DNA from: Scatosoma sp045533485
Lineage (GTDB): Bacteria > Bacillota > Clostridia > Christensenellales > Borkfalkiaceae
NCBI GenBank assembly: GCA_045533485.1
Contig: JAZSHX010000010.1
Location: 18,057-82,056, forward strand
Direction of reading: 5' to 3'
Length of the DNA stretch: 64,000 nt
The notes under the pieces are model-generated. The model ran no database searches. It worked only from the letters and a program-made list of their open reading frames with translations, and was not told the origin of the DNA. The position numbers and the translations under genes are program-made. Position 1 is the stretch's first letter; every line of letters begins with the position of its first letter. Shown here one piece after another: positions 52,074 to 60,885 of this stretch.

Positions 52074-54549
52074 GAAAGAAATTGAAATTGTCGATCCTAC
52101 CGGTCAATTATTCGTTGAACCGCTTGAAAAAGTGTTGCATACGTCCATGTTGCCGTATGCAGAGTTCGTTATCCTTGACCGTGCTTTGCCGCGCGTGGAA
52201 GACGGCTTAAAACCCGTACAGCGCCGCATTTTATACACGATGAACGAAATGGGCTTAACGCCCGATAAACCGCATAAAAAGAGTGCGCGTATCGTCGGGG
52301 ACTGTATGGGTAAATTCCACCCCCACGGCGATAGCTCCGTATACGACGCGATGGTGCGTATGGCGCAGGATTTCAATATGGGCAAAACGCTTGTGGACGG
52401 CCACGGTAACTTTGGTTCGGTAGACGGCGACCCTGCCGCTGCTATGCGTTATACGGAAGCGCGTATGCAACCGCTTGCACTGGAACTATTGCGTGATATC
52501 GACAAGGAAACGGTCGGTTTTTCGTTGAACTTCGACGACAGCTTGAAAGAACCTGACGTACTGCCGGGGCGTTTCCCCAACTTGCTTGTCAACGGCGCGT
52601 CCGGTATTGCCGTAGGGCTTGCAACCAACATCCCCACGCATAACTTGGAAGAAGTAATCAACGGCGTAGTGGCGTATATCGACAACCCTGCCATTTCTTT
52701 AGAAGAAATGATGGAACACGTGCCTTGTCCCGATTTTCCTACGGGCGGCGTGATTATTGCCAACGAACTTATCCAAGCGTATAAAACAGGGCGCGGCAAA
52801 ATTACGTTGCGCGCCAAGATTACTGCGGAAAAGACGGACAATGGTAAAACGAATTTAGTCATTACCGAATTGCCGTATCAAGTAAATAAAGCGCAGCTTT
52901 TGCGGAAAGTGGTAGAGCTTTGCGACGAAAAGGAAAAAGAGCTGGACGGTATCGACCACGTTGCGGACGAATCGGACAGAACGGGTATGCGCGCGATTAT
53001 TCGCGTAAAGAAAGATGCGGATATTCCGTCTATTTTGAAATGCTTGTATAAATATACCGATTTGGAAGTTACGTTCGGTATCAATATGGTTGTGATTGCC
53101 GACGGGAAACCCCAACAGCTTGGCTTGATGGAAATTATCCGTCATTACGTGAAATATCAACAACAGGTTATCAAGCGCAGAACGCTGTTTGATTTGAAAC
53201 GCGCGGAGCAACGCTGCCACGTTTTGGAAGGGTTGATTATCGCCGTTCAAAATATCGACGAAGTGATTGCGATTATCAAAAAATCGGAAAGCACGTCGGA
53301 CGCGCGTAGTAAATTGATGGCGCGTTTTGAAATCAGCGAAGTGCAAGCGCAAGCCATTTTAGATTTGCGTTTGGCAAGATTGACCAAGCTTGAAATTTTT
53401 AATTTGGAACAAGAATTGAAGGAGCTGAAAAAGACGATTAAACGTCTTAGTGCGATTTCAAAAAGCGGTGAATTGCAGTTGCAAGTCGTTAAGGAAGAAA
53501 TCACGGAAATCAAGGGTAAATACGGCACGCCTAGAAAATCACGGCTTGTGTTTACGCGCGAAGAAGCGGACTGCTTAGTCAATGCCGCGCCCGTGAAAAA
53601 GGTTGCGCAAGCTTGTACGTTCGTTTACACAGCGGACGATCAAGTGAAAGTGTTGACGGGAAAAGCGGTAGACGCGCTTAGCGTACCGCATACCGATAAA
53701 TATAAACCGCAGTTGCTTGCTTTGCACGCAATTCCTGCAAAAACAGACAAGCGTATGTTCCTGTTCACAAATTACGGGAATTGCCACCGCTTGGATTTGT
53801 CCGACGAATCGTTGTATTGCAAGCTGGGTGAAAAGGGCGCAAGCTTAAAAGAACTTTTCAAGGATGTTGAAACGGGCGAACAGGTCGTTGCGGCGTTTGC
53901 AGTGGGTGATCGTATGCCGTACGGAAGCTTGCTGTTCTTTACCAAGAAAGGTATGATTAAAAAGAGCGACTGGGCGGAATACGACCAAAGAAAGGAAAGT
54001 TTCCAAGCGCTCAAACTGGGCGACGGCGACGAACTTATCAACGTGGAAGAAGATATTTCCCTGAACAATGCAGAAGACAGCGAAGCGGTAGATACCATTA
54101 TGATTGTCACCAAAGGCGGTATTTGCTTAAACGCGGAAAAGGACGATATTCCCACGCAAGGCAGGCTTTCAACGGGGGTTCGCGGTATTATGCTCCGCGA
54201 AGACGACAGCGTAGTGCTTATGACGCAAACGAACGGGGAAGGCGAAATTGTGATTGCGACGGACGAAGGTAAGTTTAAGCGCGTGATTGCTCCGCAAATC
54301 GACGTGTCTAAGCGTTATCGCAAAGGTTCGATTATCGTAAGTATGCGCGAAGGCGCAAGCGTCGTTTCCGCAGCGTATGTAACCGAGCCGTATATGCTTG
54401 CCGTCATTAAAACGGACGATACCATTTCTGAACTTTCTACGGAAAACACTTTCCTTTGTTCGCAAAGCGCAAGGGCGATGCTGGTAACGGGTTATAAACT
54501 CAACAGCGTGGCGAAAGTAATTCCTATGCCGTATAAAAAGGCAGATTGA
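52060..54549 (+). CDS. parC: Type IIA topoisomerase A subunit, ParC-like
   Basis: 829 aa. Winged-helix DNA-gate with HPHGDSSVYDA and catalytic Tyr131 in AAMRYTEARM. The C-terminal propeller has repeats such as LLFFTKKGMIKKSDW and RLSTGVRGIML. I see no GyrA box (QRRGGKG); the corresponding loop reads KLGEKGA, which speaks for topoisomerase IV or a gyrase with poor wrapping. Paired with parE by overlap. Confidence 0.8.
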   Translation: MAKNKKEIEIVDPTGQLFVEPLEKVLHTSMLPYAEFVILDRALPRVEDGLKPVQRRILYTMNEMGLTPDKPHKKSARIVGDCMGKFHPHGDSSVYDAMVRMAQDFNMGKTLVDGHGNFGSVDGDPAAAMRYTEARMQPLALELLRDIDKETVGFSLNFDDSLKEPDVLPGRFPNLLVNGASGIAVGLATNIPTHNLEEVINGVVAYIDNPAISLEEMMEHVPCPDFPTGGVIIANELIQAYKTGRGKITLRAKITAEKTDNGKTNLVITELPYQVNKAQLLRKVVELCDEKEKELDGIDHVADESDRTGMRAIIRVKKDADIPSILKCLYKYTDLEVTFGINMVVIADGKPQQLGLMEIIRHYVKYQQQVIKRRTLFDLKRAEQRCHVLEGLIIAVQNIDEVIAIIKKSESTSDARSKLMARFEISEVQAQAILDLRLARLTKLEIFNLEQELKELKKTIKRLSAISKSGELQLQVVKEEITEIKGKYGTPRKSRLVFTREEADCLVNAAPVKKVAQACTFVYTADDQVKVLTGKAVDALSVPHTDKYKPQLLALHAIPAKTDKRMFLFTNYGNCHRLDLSDESLYCKLGEKGASLKELFKDVETGEQVVAAFAVGDRMPYGSLLFFTKKGMIKKSDWAEYDQRKESFQALKLGDGDELINVEEDISLNNAEDSEAVDTIMIVTKGGICLNAEKDDIPTQGRLSTGVRGIMLREDDSVVLMTQTNGEGEIVIATDEGKFKRVIAPQIDVSKRYRKGSIIVSMREGASVVSAAYVTEPYMLAVIKTDDTISELSTENTFLCSQSARAMLVTGYKLNSVAKVIPMPYKKAD

Positions 54550-54567
54550 AAAGGTGTAAAATTAGTT

Positions 54568-54594
54568 ATAATGCTTGAAAAAACGACATAAGAT
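54568..54594 (+). promoter_or_regulatory. Possible sigma-E-type promoter of spoIIID
   Basis: ATA at 54568-54570 and CATAAGAT at 54587-54594 loosely resemble the mother-cell sigma-E pattern, where SpoIIID is normally switched on. The match is short and spacing is only approximate. Confidence 0.3.
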
Positions 54595-54596
54595 AT

Positions 54597-54614
54597 TCCG
54601 TAATGAAATACGGA
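54597..54614 (+). promoter_or_regulatory. Hairpin covering the spoIIID ribosome-binding site
   Basis: TCCGTA (54597-54602) pairs perfectly with TACGGA (54609-54614). The 3' arm overlaps the Shine-Dalgarno GGAGG at 54612-54616, so folding would hide it. Confidence 0.45.
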
Positions 54615-54625
54615 GGAATGTGGTT

Positions 54626-54877
54626 TTGTGGCATTATATTGAAGAGAGAGCAAGAAAATGTGCGGAGTACATTGTAGAAACGGGTTGTACCGTTCGTGCG
54701 TGTTCCGCGCATTTTGCTATCAGTAAATCAACAGTACATAAGGATGTTGCCGAACGCTTGCAATATATTGATGAAGCGCTTTATGAACAGGTGCGCCGCG
54801 TTTTAGACGTCAATTTAAGCGAACGGCATATTCGCGGCGGTATTGCAACCAAAGAAAAATATTCGCACTTAAAATAG
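54626..54877 (+). CDS. spoIIID: Sporulation transcription factor SpoIIID
   Basis: Mother-cell DNA-binding regulator of sporulation. I choose the TTG at 54626 because GGAGG lies 9 nt upstream and the resulting start, MWHYIEERARKCAEYIVETG, lines up with the Bacillus protein (MHDYIKERTIKIGKYIVET); upstream GTG/ATG codons have poor spacing. 83 aa against 93. The helix-turn-helix SKSTVHKDVAERL and the C-terminal RHIRGGIATKEKY basic region are conserved. This gene is the best evidence that the organism belongs to a spore-forming lineage. Confidence 0.9.
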   Translation: MWHYIEERARKCAEYIVETGCTVRACSAHFAISKSTVHKDVAERLQYIDEALYEQVRRVLDVNLSERHIRGGIATKEKYSHLK

Positions 54878-54917
54878 CGAACAGATTGAAAAGATAAACA
54901 CAAAGGACAATAAGCAA

Positions 54918-56654
54918 ATGAAAACTGTGCAAGCCATCAAGCGGTTTTTTGGGTATTATAAACCGCATAAAAAATTATTTTTGACGGATTTGGTGTGTTC
55001 GTTCTTGATTTCCGTGTGCAATTTGTTTTATCCTATGATTGCACGGAATATTATCAACGATTACGTGCCCAACGGACAACTGCGTTTGTTGGTGGTTTGG
55101 GCAGTGGTGCTTGCCGCCATTTACGTAGTGAAATCGGTGCTTACCTTTATTGTCGGGTTTTGGGGACACGTACTTGGCGTGCGAATTCAAGGTGATATGC
55201 GAAAAGATTTGTTTCGCCATATCGAACGCTTATCCTTTTCCTTTTTTGATGAGAACAAAACGGGTAGCATTATGTCCAGAATCGGGAACGACTTGTTTGA
55301 AGTTTCCGAACTTGCGCATCACGGACCCGAAGACGTGTTCAATTCCTTTTTATCCATTATCGGCGCAGTGGTAATGCTCAGCATTATCAACGTTTGGCTT
55401 GCTTTGATTGTGCTTGCATACGTCCCGTTTATGATTTTCTTTGCCGCAAAGGCGCGCAATAAAATGAACGCGGCGTTTGACGATTCACGCAAGAAGGTTG
55501 CCGTTTGGAACGCGGAAATCGAATCTTCCATATCGGGTGTGCGTGTGACGAAAGCGTATAACGCGCAAGAAATTGAAAACGATAAATTTCATAAGGTAAA
55601 CGAAGATTTCAAACGCGCGCGTAGCAATTCCTATCGCGCGATGGGCGGCTTTCAGGCAGGTATGGCGGCGTTTAACGACTTTTTGTATTTGATTGCGCTT
55701 ATCTCCGGCGGCTTGTTCTTCTATTTTGGCAAAATCACGGTTGCCGACTTTATGGCGTATATACTTTATATCAATATGCTGATTACGCCTATCCGTACCT
55801 TAATTGCACTCTTTGAGCAAATTCAAGACGGTTTGACTGGCTTTAATCGGTTTTGTGAGCTGTTGGACACGCCTGCCGAATATGAACCGGAAAATCCCGT
55901 GCAGGCAAAAATGCAAGGCGATATCGTCTTTGATAACGTCCGCTTTGGCTATAAAAACAAAGACAGGGAAAATCAAGAAGTATTAAAAGGCGTTTCCTTT
56001 ACCGTAAAACAAGGAAAAACCTTGGCGCTGGTTGGTTCTTCGGGCGGCGGTAAAACGACCATTTGTCATTTGTTGCCGCGTTTTTATATGCGTGACAGCG
56101 GCAGTATTACGATAGGCGGCGTGGATATCAATAACGTGCTTTCTTCCACGCTCCGTGAGCAAATTGCAGTGGTGCAGCAAGACGTGTTCCTTTTTTCAGG
56201 GACTATCCGTGAGAATATCGTGTACGGTTCGCCTGAAAAAACGCAAGAAGAAATTATAGATGCGGCAAAACAAGCAAATATTCACGATTATATTATGTCG
56301 CTGCCTAACGGCTACGATACCGAAGTGGGAGAACGCGGCGTTAAACTTTCCGGTGGGCAAAAACAGCGGATCTCTATTGCACGCGCATTTTTGAAAAACC
56401 CGTCCGTACTCATTTTGGACGAAGCGACCAGTGCGCTGGATAATATGACGGAAATGCAAATTCAAAGCGCGCTTTCCAAGCTTTCTTCGGGAAGAACGAC
56501 CATCGTGGTAGCGCATAGACTTTCCACGGTAAAAAACGCCGACGAAATTTTGGTGCTTGTCGACGGTGAAGTAACCGAACGCGGCGCGCACGAACAGTTG
56601 ATTGCAAGCGACGGGCTGTATGCGGAATTATATAAATATCAATTTAGAGAATAA
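54918..56654 (+). CDS. ABC exporter, fused membrane and ATPase domains
   Basis: 578 aa half-transporter of the multidrug/lipid type. Six membrane helices lie in the first 310 residues. The ATPase domain has Walker A GSSGGGKTT, signature KLSGGQKQR and Walker B VLILDEATSAL, followed by the H-loop VAHRLST. Substrate unknown. It forms a probable homodimer since no partner gene is adjacent. Follows spoIIID by 40 nt with no terminator seen between. Confidence 0.9.
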   Translation: MKTVQAIKRFFGYYKPHKKLFLTDLVCSFLISVCNLFYPMIARNIINDYVPNGQLRLLVVWAVVLAAIYVVKSVLTFIVGFWGHVLGVRIQGDMRKDLFRHIERLSFSFFDENKTGSIMSRIGNDLFEVSELAHHGPEDVFNSFLSIIGAVVMLSIINVWLALIVLAYVPFMIFFAAKARNKMNAAFDDSRKKVAVWNAEIESSISGVRVTKAYNAQEIENDKFHKVNEDFKRARSNSYRAMGGFQAGMAAFNDFLYLIALISGGLFFYFGKITVADFMAYILYINMLITPIRTLIALFEQIQDGLTGFNRFCELLDTPAEYEPENPVQAKMQGDIVFDNVRFGYKNKDRENQEVLKGVSFTVKQGKTLALVGSSGGGKTTICHLLPRFYMRDSGSITIGGVDINNVLSSTLREQIAVVQQDVFLFSGTIRENIVYGSPEKTQEEIIDAAKQANIHDYIMSLPNGYDTEVGERGVKLSGGQKQRISIARAFLKNPSVLILDEATSALDNMTEMQIQSALSKLSSGRTTIVVAHRLSTVKNADEILVLVDGEVTERGAHEQLIASDGLYAELYKYQFRE

Positions 56655-56700
56655 AAATTCCCTTTTTAGTAAAAAATTGCAAAAAAATTCCTGAAATCTC

Positions 56701-56728
56701 TTGAAAAAAATTTTTTATATGATATAAT
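56701..56728 (+). promoter_or_regulatory. Sigma-A promoter of the mgtC-like gene
   Basis: TTGAAA at 56701-56706, a 16 bp spacer and TATAAT at 56723-56728, 38 nt before the start codon. Confidence 0.72.
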
Positions 56729-56766
56729 AGATGAATAAATGTAAGGTTTATGTATAGGAGTACATT

Positions 56767-57441
56767 ATGATTTATGAAATATTTGAAAAGGCGATGATCG
56801 TTTCGCAGCTTTGGCTGTTGCCCGATTTATTGCTGTCCGTGTTGCTTGGTTTTGCAATTGGGTTGGAACGCAAATTTAGGTTAAAGGAAGCAGGTATCCG
56901 TACGCATACAATCGTTTGTTTTGGCGCGGCGCTTATGATGGTTATTTCCAAGCACGCATTTGGTAGCGACGCCGATTCGGCGCGTGTAGCGGCGCAAATC
57001 GTTTCCGGTGTCGGTTTCTTGGGCGCAGGGATGATTGTGTATAAACAACACGAAGTGAAAGGGTTGACTACAGCGGCAGGCGTTTGGGCGACGGCAGGCG
57101 TAGGGATGGCTTGCGGCGGCGGTTTGTACTGGGTGGCAATCGGCGCAACGGCGTTGTTGATTGTTGTGCAATGTATTTTACATTTGCATTTCAAATTGTT
57201 TGTACATAAACGGTTTTATTCGGTAAAAATCGAATTTGAGCAAACGGGCGAAGAAAATAATAAAATTAAAGAAATTTTCGGCACAGATCGTTTTAATCAA
57301 CTGGTTATCAAGCGCGAAAACGGACAAGTGACGTATAATGCCACTTTGAATACCGACCAAGAATTTTCGTCTACAAGGTTGAACGAAATCATTTCCGAAA
57401 ATACGTTTATTCGTTCTATTGAACGCTGCGACAAGGAATAA
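56767..57441 (+). CDS. MgtC/SapB family membrane protein
   Basis: 224 aa. Four to five membrane helices in the first 135 residues carry the family hallmarks GFAIGLERK, GIRTHTIVCFGAAL and GAGMIVYK. A cytoplasmic ACT-like tail follows. Members are linked to magnesium limitation and ATP-synthase control in pathogens; the role in environmental Firmicutes is unclear. TAGGAG ribosome site. Confidence 0.87.
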   Translation: MIYEIFEKAMIVSQLWLLPDLLLSVLLGFAIGLERKFRLKEAGIRTHTIVCFGAALMMVISKHAFGSDADSARVAAQIVSGVGFLGAGMIVYKQHEVKGLTTAAGVWATAGVGMACGGGLYWVAIGATALLIVVQCILHLHFKLFVHKRFYSVKIEFEQTGEENNKIKEIFGTDRFNQLVIKRENGQVTYNATLNTDQEFSSTRLNEIISENTFIRSIERCDKE

Positions 57442-57446
57442 AAATA

Positions 57447-57477
57447 ACAGCCGTCGATTGACGGCTGTCGCTTTTTT
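57447..57477 (+). terminator. mgtC terminator
   Basis: ACAGCCGTC (57447-57455), loop GATT, GACGGCTGT (57460-57468), CGC then six T. Confidence 0.9.
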
Positions 57478-57509
57478 ACGATTGATTACATGAAAACGGT
57501 TGTATTGTA

Positions 57510-57538
57510 TTGACTTTTTTTGGAAAATATCGTACAAT
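57510..57538 (+). promoter_or_regulatory. Plus-strand promoter facing into the antisense of tRNA-Trp
   Basis: TTGACT at 57510-57515, a 17 bp spacer and TACAAT at 57533-57538. The first plus-strand gene downstream is rnhA at 57773, so the transcript would cross the complement of tRNA-Trp. Confidence 0.65.
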
Positions 57539-57557
57539 AAACACATTGTTGGGTATA

Positions 57558-57584
57558 AAAAATCCAACCGCCGAAGCGGTTGGA
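57558..57584 (-). terminator. tRNA-Trp terminator
   Basis: Read on the minus strand: TCCAACCGC, loop TTCG, GCGGTTGGA, then six T. It lies just past the tRNA 3' end. Confidence 0.92.
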
Positions 57585-57586
57585 CG

Positions 57587-57660
57587 TGGCAGGGGCTATA
57601 AGAATTGAACTCATCTCATTGGTTTTGGAGACCAAGGCACAACCACTATACCAAACCCCT
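57587..57660 (-). tRNA. tRNA-Trp (anticodon CCA)
   Basis: Minus-strand cloverleaf: acceptor AGGGGTT with AGCCCCT (one G-U), anticodon stem TTGGT/ACCAA with loop CTCCAAA giving anticodon CCA, T-arm ATGAG-TTCAATT-CTTAT, discriminator G and encoded CCA. With its promoter and terminator it fills most of the 331 bp between the mgtC-like gene and rnhA. The CCA anticodon agrees with TGA being used as stop in this genome. Confidence 0.92.
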
Positions 57661-57673
57661 AAACAACGTAGCT

Positions 57674-57702
57674 ATTATATAACAAAAAAAATCGTTTGTC
57701 AA
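57674..57702 (-). promoter_or_regulatory. Sigma-A promoter of tRNA-Trp
   Basis: Minus strand TTGACA (57702-57697), a 17 bp spacer and TATAAT (57679-57674), 13 bp before the tRNA. Confidence 0.88.
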
Positions 57703-57772
57703 TTATTTTTACCCTTATTGCGCAGGATTTTTTACAAAATTTGCAAACAGTAGGAATATTAAAGGAAAAATT

Positions 57773-58267
57773 ATGAAAAAGCAGGTCACTTTATATACCG
57801 ATGGAGCGTGTTCAGGTAATCCAGGCTTGGGCGGTTACGGCGGAATACTTATGTATGAACAGCATAAACGCGAATATAGCGGCAGCGAAATGCAAACGAC
57901 CAACAACCGTATGGAAGTGATGGCGGTTATCGTTGGCTTGGAGCGTTTGAAATATCCCTGCAAAGTGGAAATTTACAGCGATTCGGCATACACTGTTAAT
58001 GCTTTTGTTAACGGCTGGATTTACGCGTGGAAACAAGGCGGTTGGAAAAAAGCAGACGGAAAAGCAGTGCAAAACGTCGATTTATGGGAACGTTTGTATG
58101 CGTTAACGCAAACGCACGAAGTTACCTTTCATAAGGTGGCAGGGCATGCGGATAATGCTCTAAATAACCGTTGCGATGCGTTGGCGCGCGCGGCGATTAC
58201 AGAGCTTAGAAAAACGTTGCCGCCCGAATTGCAAATGCAAGAACAAGCAACGCAGAAAGAAGTGTAA
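57773..58267 (+). CDS. rnhA: Ribonuclease HI
   Basis: 164 aa enzyme that cuts RNA in RNA-DNA hybrids. The catalytic carboxylates are in YTDGACSGNPG (Asp), NNRMEVMA (Glu) and IYSDSAYTV (Asp). The basic-handle region GWKKADGK and the C-terminal HADNALNNRCD (Asp) complete the E. coli-type pattern. A weak AAAGGA ribosome site is present; the only promoter I can offer is the distant one at 57510. Confidence 0.95.
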   Translation: MKKQVTLYTDGACSGNPGLGGYGGILMYEQHKREYSGSEMQTTNNRMEVMAVIVGLERLKYPCKVEIYSDSAYTVNAFVNGWIYAWKQGGWKKADGKAVQNVDLWERLYALTQTHEVTFHKVAGHADNALNNRCDALARAAITELRKTLPPELQMQEQATQKEV

Positions 58268-58306
58268 ACGGGTATTTTTGCCGTAGAAAATGCCATACTA
58301 TATATT

Positions 58307-59254
58307 ATGAAGAAGTATTCACAAACCGACGGCAAAGAAAAAACGTTAAAATTAGAAAAACATAAAGCAGTGTTGCTTTGTATTACATTTTTATTGGTAG
58401 TAACGGCGTGCGTGTTTTCCGTTCTATGTATGACGGAGACCGTTTTGCCGTTTTTTCGTAAAAACGTTTGTTGGCTTTCGTGGGTTATATGCGTTTTGTA
58501 TATCGTAAGCTTCGTTGTTTCATTGCGGTGGCTGTGCAAAGGAAAAGAAACACTTTTCAAAACGGTGTTTAGCGGTATTATCTTGCTTGTATCTATGCTG
58601 ATTTTACTGTATTTGCTCCTAAGAACGGGATTTTTCAGCGTTATAAAAAGCAAAAAGGGTTTGGAAGAATATTTATCGAAAACGGGCGCGTGGATGCCTA
58701 TTTTTTACGTCGTTTTACAGTTTTTGCAAGTGGTCGTTTTGCCTATACCAAGCACGGTGAGCACACTTGCAGGCGTTGCTTTATTCGGGCCGCTTCAAGC
58801 GTTTTTATATAGTTTTATCGGCATTATGCTTGGTTCATTGACTGCGTTTTTCGTCGGTAGAAATTTAGGGCATAAAGCGGTGGCGTGGATTGTCGGGCGG
58901 GACACCTTAAAAAAATGGCAAACACGGCTGAAAGGCAAGGATAATTTTTTATTGACGCTTATGTTCATTTTACCTGTGTTTCCAGACGATATTTTGTGCT
59001 TTGTTGCAGGTTTATCCAGTATGTCTAACGCATATTTTATCGTTATGTTGAGTATTTCACGCGTTTTAAGCATTTTGACAACCTGCTATTCGGTGCAATT
59101 TATTCCCTTTAACACGCTTTGGGGCGCGATTGTATGGGGCGTGTTTTTTGCAGCGGTCGTGGTTGGCTTTATCATTGTTTATAAATATTCCAATCAAATT
59201 CAAGGCTGGCTCAATAGACAAAAGCAAAAATTTCAAAAAAAGAAAAATAAATAA
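58307..59254 (+). CDS. VTT-domain (TVP38/TMEM64, DedA-like) membrane protein
   Basis: 315 aa with an N-terminal helical pair, then the VTT core. LPIPSTVSTLAGVALFG, the GIMLGSLTAFFVGRNLGHK block and FPDDILCFVAG mark the re-entrant loops of the family. DedA-like proteins act as lipid transporters or scramblases; the substrate here is unknown. It follows rnhA by 39 nt without a clear Shine-Dalgarno. Confidence 0.85.
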   Translation: MKKYSQTDGKEKTLKLEKHKAVLLCITFLLVVTACVFSVLCMTETVLPFFRKNVCWLSWVICVLYIVSFVVSLRWLCKGKETLFKTVFSGIILLVSMLILLYLLLRTGFFSVIKSKKGLEEYLSKTGAWMPIFYVVLQFLQVVVLPIPSTVSTLAGVALFGPLQAFLYSFIGIMLGSLTAFFVGRNLGHKAVAWIVGRDTLKKWQTRLKGKDNFLLTLMFILPVFPDDILCFVAGLSSMSNAYFIVMLSISRVLSILTTCYSVQFIPFNTLWGAIVWGVFFAAVVVGFIIVYKYSNQIQGWLNRQKQKFQKKKNK

Positions 59255-59396
59255 TTATCATAAGTTTGCCGATACTGTTTATGTTATAAACAACTATGCG
59301 CAAACGCAAATGTGGATATAGATGATGCGTTGAGATAGAAAAATGTCAAAACGTATCACTTTTTTTATAAAGTATAAAAAATATTCTTTCATTTGC

Positions 59397-59425
59397 TTGC
59401 TTTTTGAAATCGTTTGTTGTATAAT
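59397..59425 (+). promoter_or_regulatory. Sigma-A promoter of the decarboxylase cluster
   Basis: TTGCTT at 59397-59402, a 17 bp spacer and TATAAT at 59420-59425; the leader is about 75 nt with a strong TTGGAGG before the first start. Confidence 0.75.
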
Positions 59426-59505
59426 GATAGACGGCAGGAATTTGGCAAAAAAATCAAGAGATTTGTTATTTTTCCAGTTCTACCGAATTTCTTGGAGGAT
59501 ACATT

Positions 59506-60873
59506 ATGGACAAAATTCAACAGCTGCAAGAAAGAAAAGCAGAAATTGAAAAGGTGAGCAAAGGCGTGCGTGAAAGCATCACGGCGCTTATTGATGAAGA
59601 CAGCTTTGTCGAACTTTCCGCGTTTAGCTTTTCTAAGAACGAGTTTTACAACGAAGAAACCGCAGGTGAAGGCGTCGTAACGGGTTTTGCGACCATTTGC
59701 GGTTATCCGTATTATCTTGTTGGGCAGAATTTTAATGCATTTGAAGGCGGCATTTCCAAAGCAAATTGCGATAAAATTGCAAAATGCTTAGATGCGGCCG
59801 AAAAGAACGCTACGCCTGTTATTTACGTGTTGAACACGAAAGGCGTGCAAGTGGGCGAAGGCGTAACCGTTTTGGAAGGACTTGCAAAGCTTTTGTTGCG
59901 TAGCACGCAATTAAAGGGCGTTGTTCCTCAATACGTTATCGTAAACGGCGAAGTTTACGGCTCTGCGGCTATCCTTGCCGCGATTGCGGACTTTGCGTTC
60001 TTTGTGGAAAATAAGAGCGTTTTGGCTGTAAACAGCCCGTTCGTTATTTCCGCAAAGGCAGGCAAAAATCTTGCAAAAGAAGAAGTGGGTAGCGCGAAAG
60101 CTTTGGATAAAACGGGTATTCCTGCATTTGAAGTGCAAGATTTGGCGCAAGTTAGAAATACCATTATCGGCATCAGCGAATTGATTGCAACCCCGTTTGT
60201 GGACGCAAATTTGAACGCAAGCGTACCTGCTTTGAACGTAGCGAACGACGCGGCGACGCTTATGACGATCTTTGAAAATCCCATCGAAGTTTGGTCGGGG
60301 TATCAAGCGGACGTCAAGACGGTGCTTGGGCGTATCGGCGGTATTGCCGTGGCGGCAGTTGTATTTGACGGCGGCGAAGAAGGCGTGGAATTGAACGCGG
60401 CAAAGCTTGCGAAAATTAAAAACTTCGCTGAATTTGCTTGCTGCTACGAATTGCCGTTCGTTACGTTTGCGAACGTAAAAGGCATTTGTCCTTGCGGATG
60501 CGCAAACAACAGCCGCGTTATGAAAGAAGCTGCTGAATATTTGGATATGCTGGATACGATTGACACGGCGAAGATAGCCGTAGTTTACAAGAAAGCAATC
60601 GGTTTGGGTTATTCGTTGTTTGCGGCAAAATCCGTTGGGTTTGATTACACCTGCGCTTTTGCAAACGCAAAAATTTCCTTGTTCGACAGTGCGCAAGGCG
60701 CAGTGGTAGAGCTTGGCGATGAAAGAGCGGATAGAAAGGCAGTGGAAGAAAGATATGCGGATGAAAATTCCGATCCCATCCATGCGGCAAAGGACGGCTA
60801 TATCGATGCAATCATCGAACCGCAGTTCGTAAAACAATATTTGATTGCTTCCTTGCAAATGCTTGCAAGATAA
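59506..60873 (+). CDS. Acyl-CoA carboxyltransferase-like subunit (MmdA/PCC-beta family, divergent)
   Basis: 455 aa, shorter than the usual 510-520. Two crotonase-like carboxyltransferase lobes can be followed: FNAFEGGISKANCDKI in the first, and VLGRIGGIAVAAVV with AAKSVGFDYTCAF in the second. The oxyanion segment, normally SGGARIQEG, reads NTKGVQVGEG, so CoA-ester or catalytic geometry may differ. By position it is the alpha subunit of a biotin-dependent sodium-pumping decarboxylase with the four following genes. The acyl-CoA substrate (methylmalonyl-, malonyl- or glutaconyl-CoA) cannot be told. Confidence 0.75.
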   Translation: MDKIQQLQERKAEIEKVSKGVRESITALIDEDSFVELSAFSFSKNEFYNEETAGEGVVTGFATICGYPYYLVGQNFNAFEGGISKANCDKIAKCLDAAEKNATPVIYVLNTKGVQVGEGVTVLEGLAKLLLRSTQLKGVVPQYVIVNGEVYGSAAILAAIADFAFFVENKSVLAVNSPFVISAKAGKNLAKEEVGSAKALDKTGIPAFEVQDLAQVRNTIIGISELIATPFVDANLNASVPALNVANDAATLMTIFENPIEVWSGYQADVKTVLGRIGGIAVAAVVFDGGEEGVELNAAKLAKIKNFAEFACCYELPFVTFANVKGICPCGCANNSRVMKEAAEYLDMLDTIDTAKIAVVYKKAIGLGYSLFAAKSVGFDYTCAFANAKISLFDSAQGAVVELGDERADRKAVEERYADENSDPIHAAKDGYIDAIIEPQFVKQYLIASLQMLAR

Positions 60874-60885
60874 AGGGGTGAAAAA

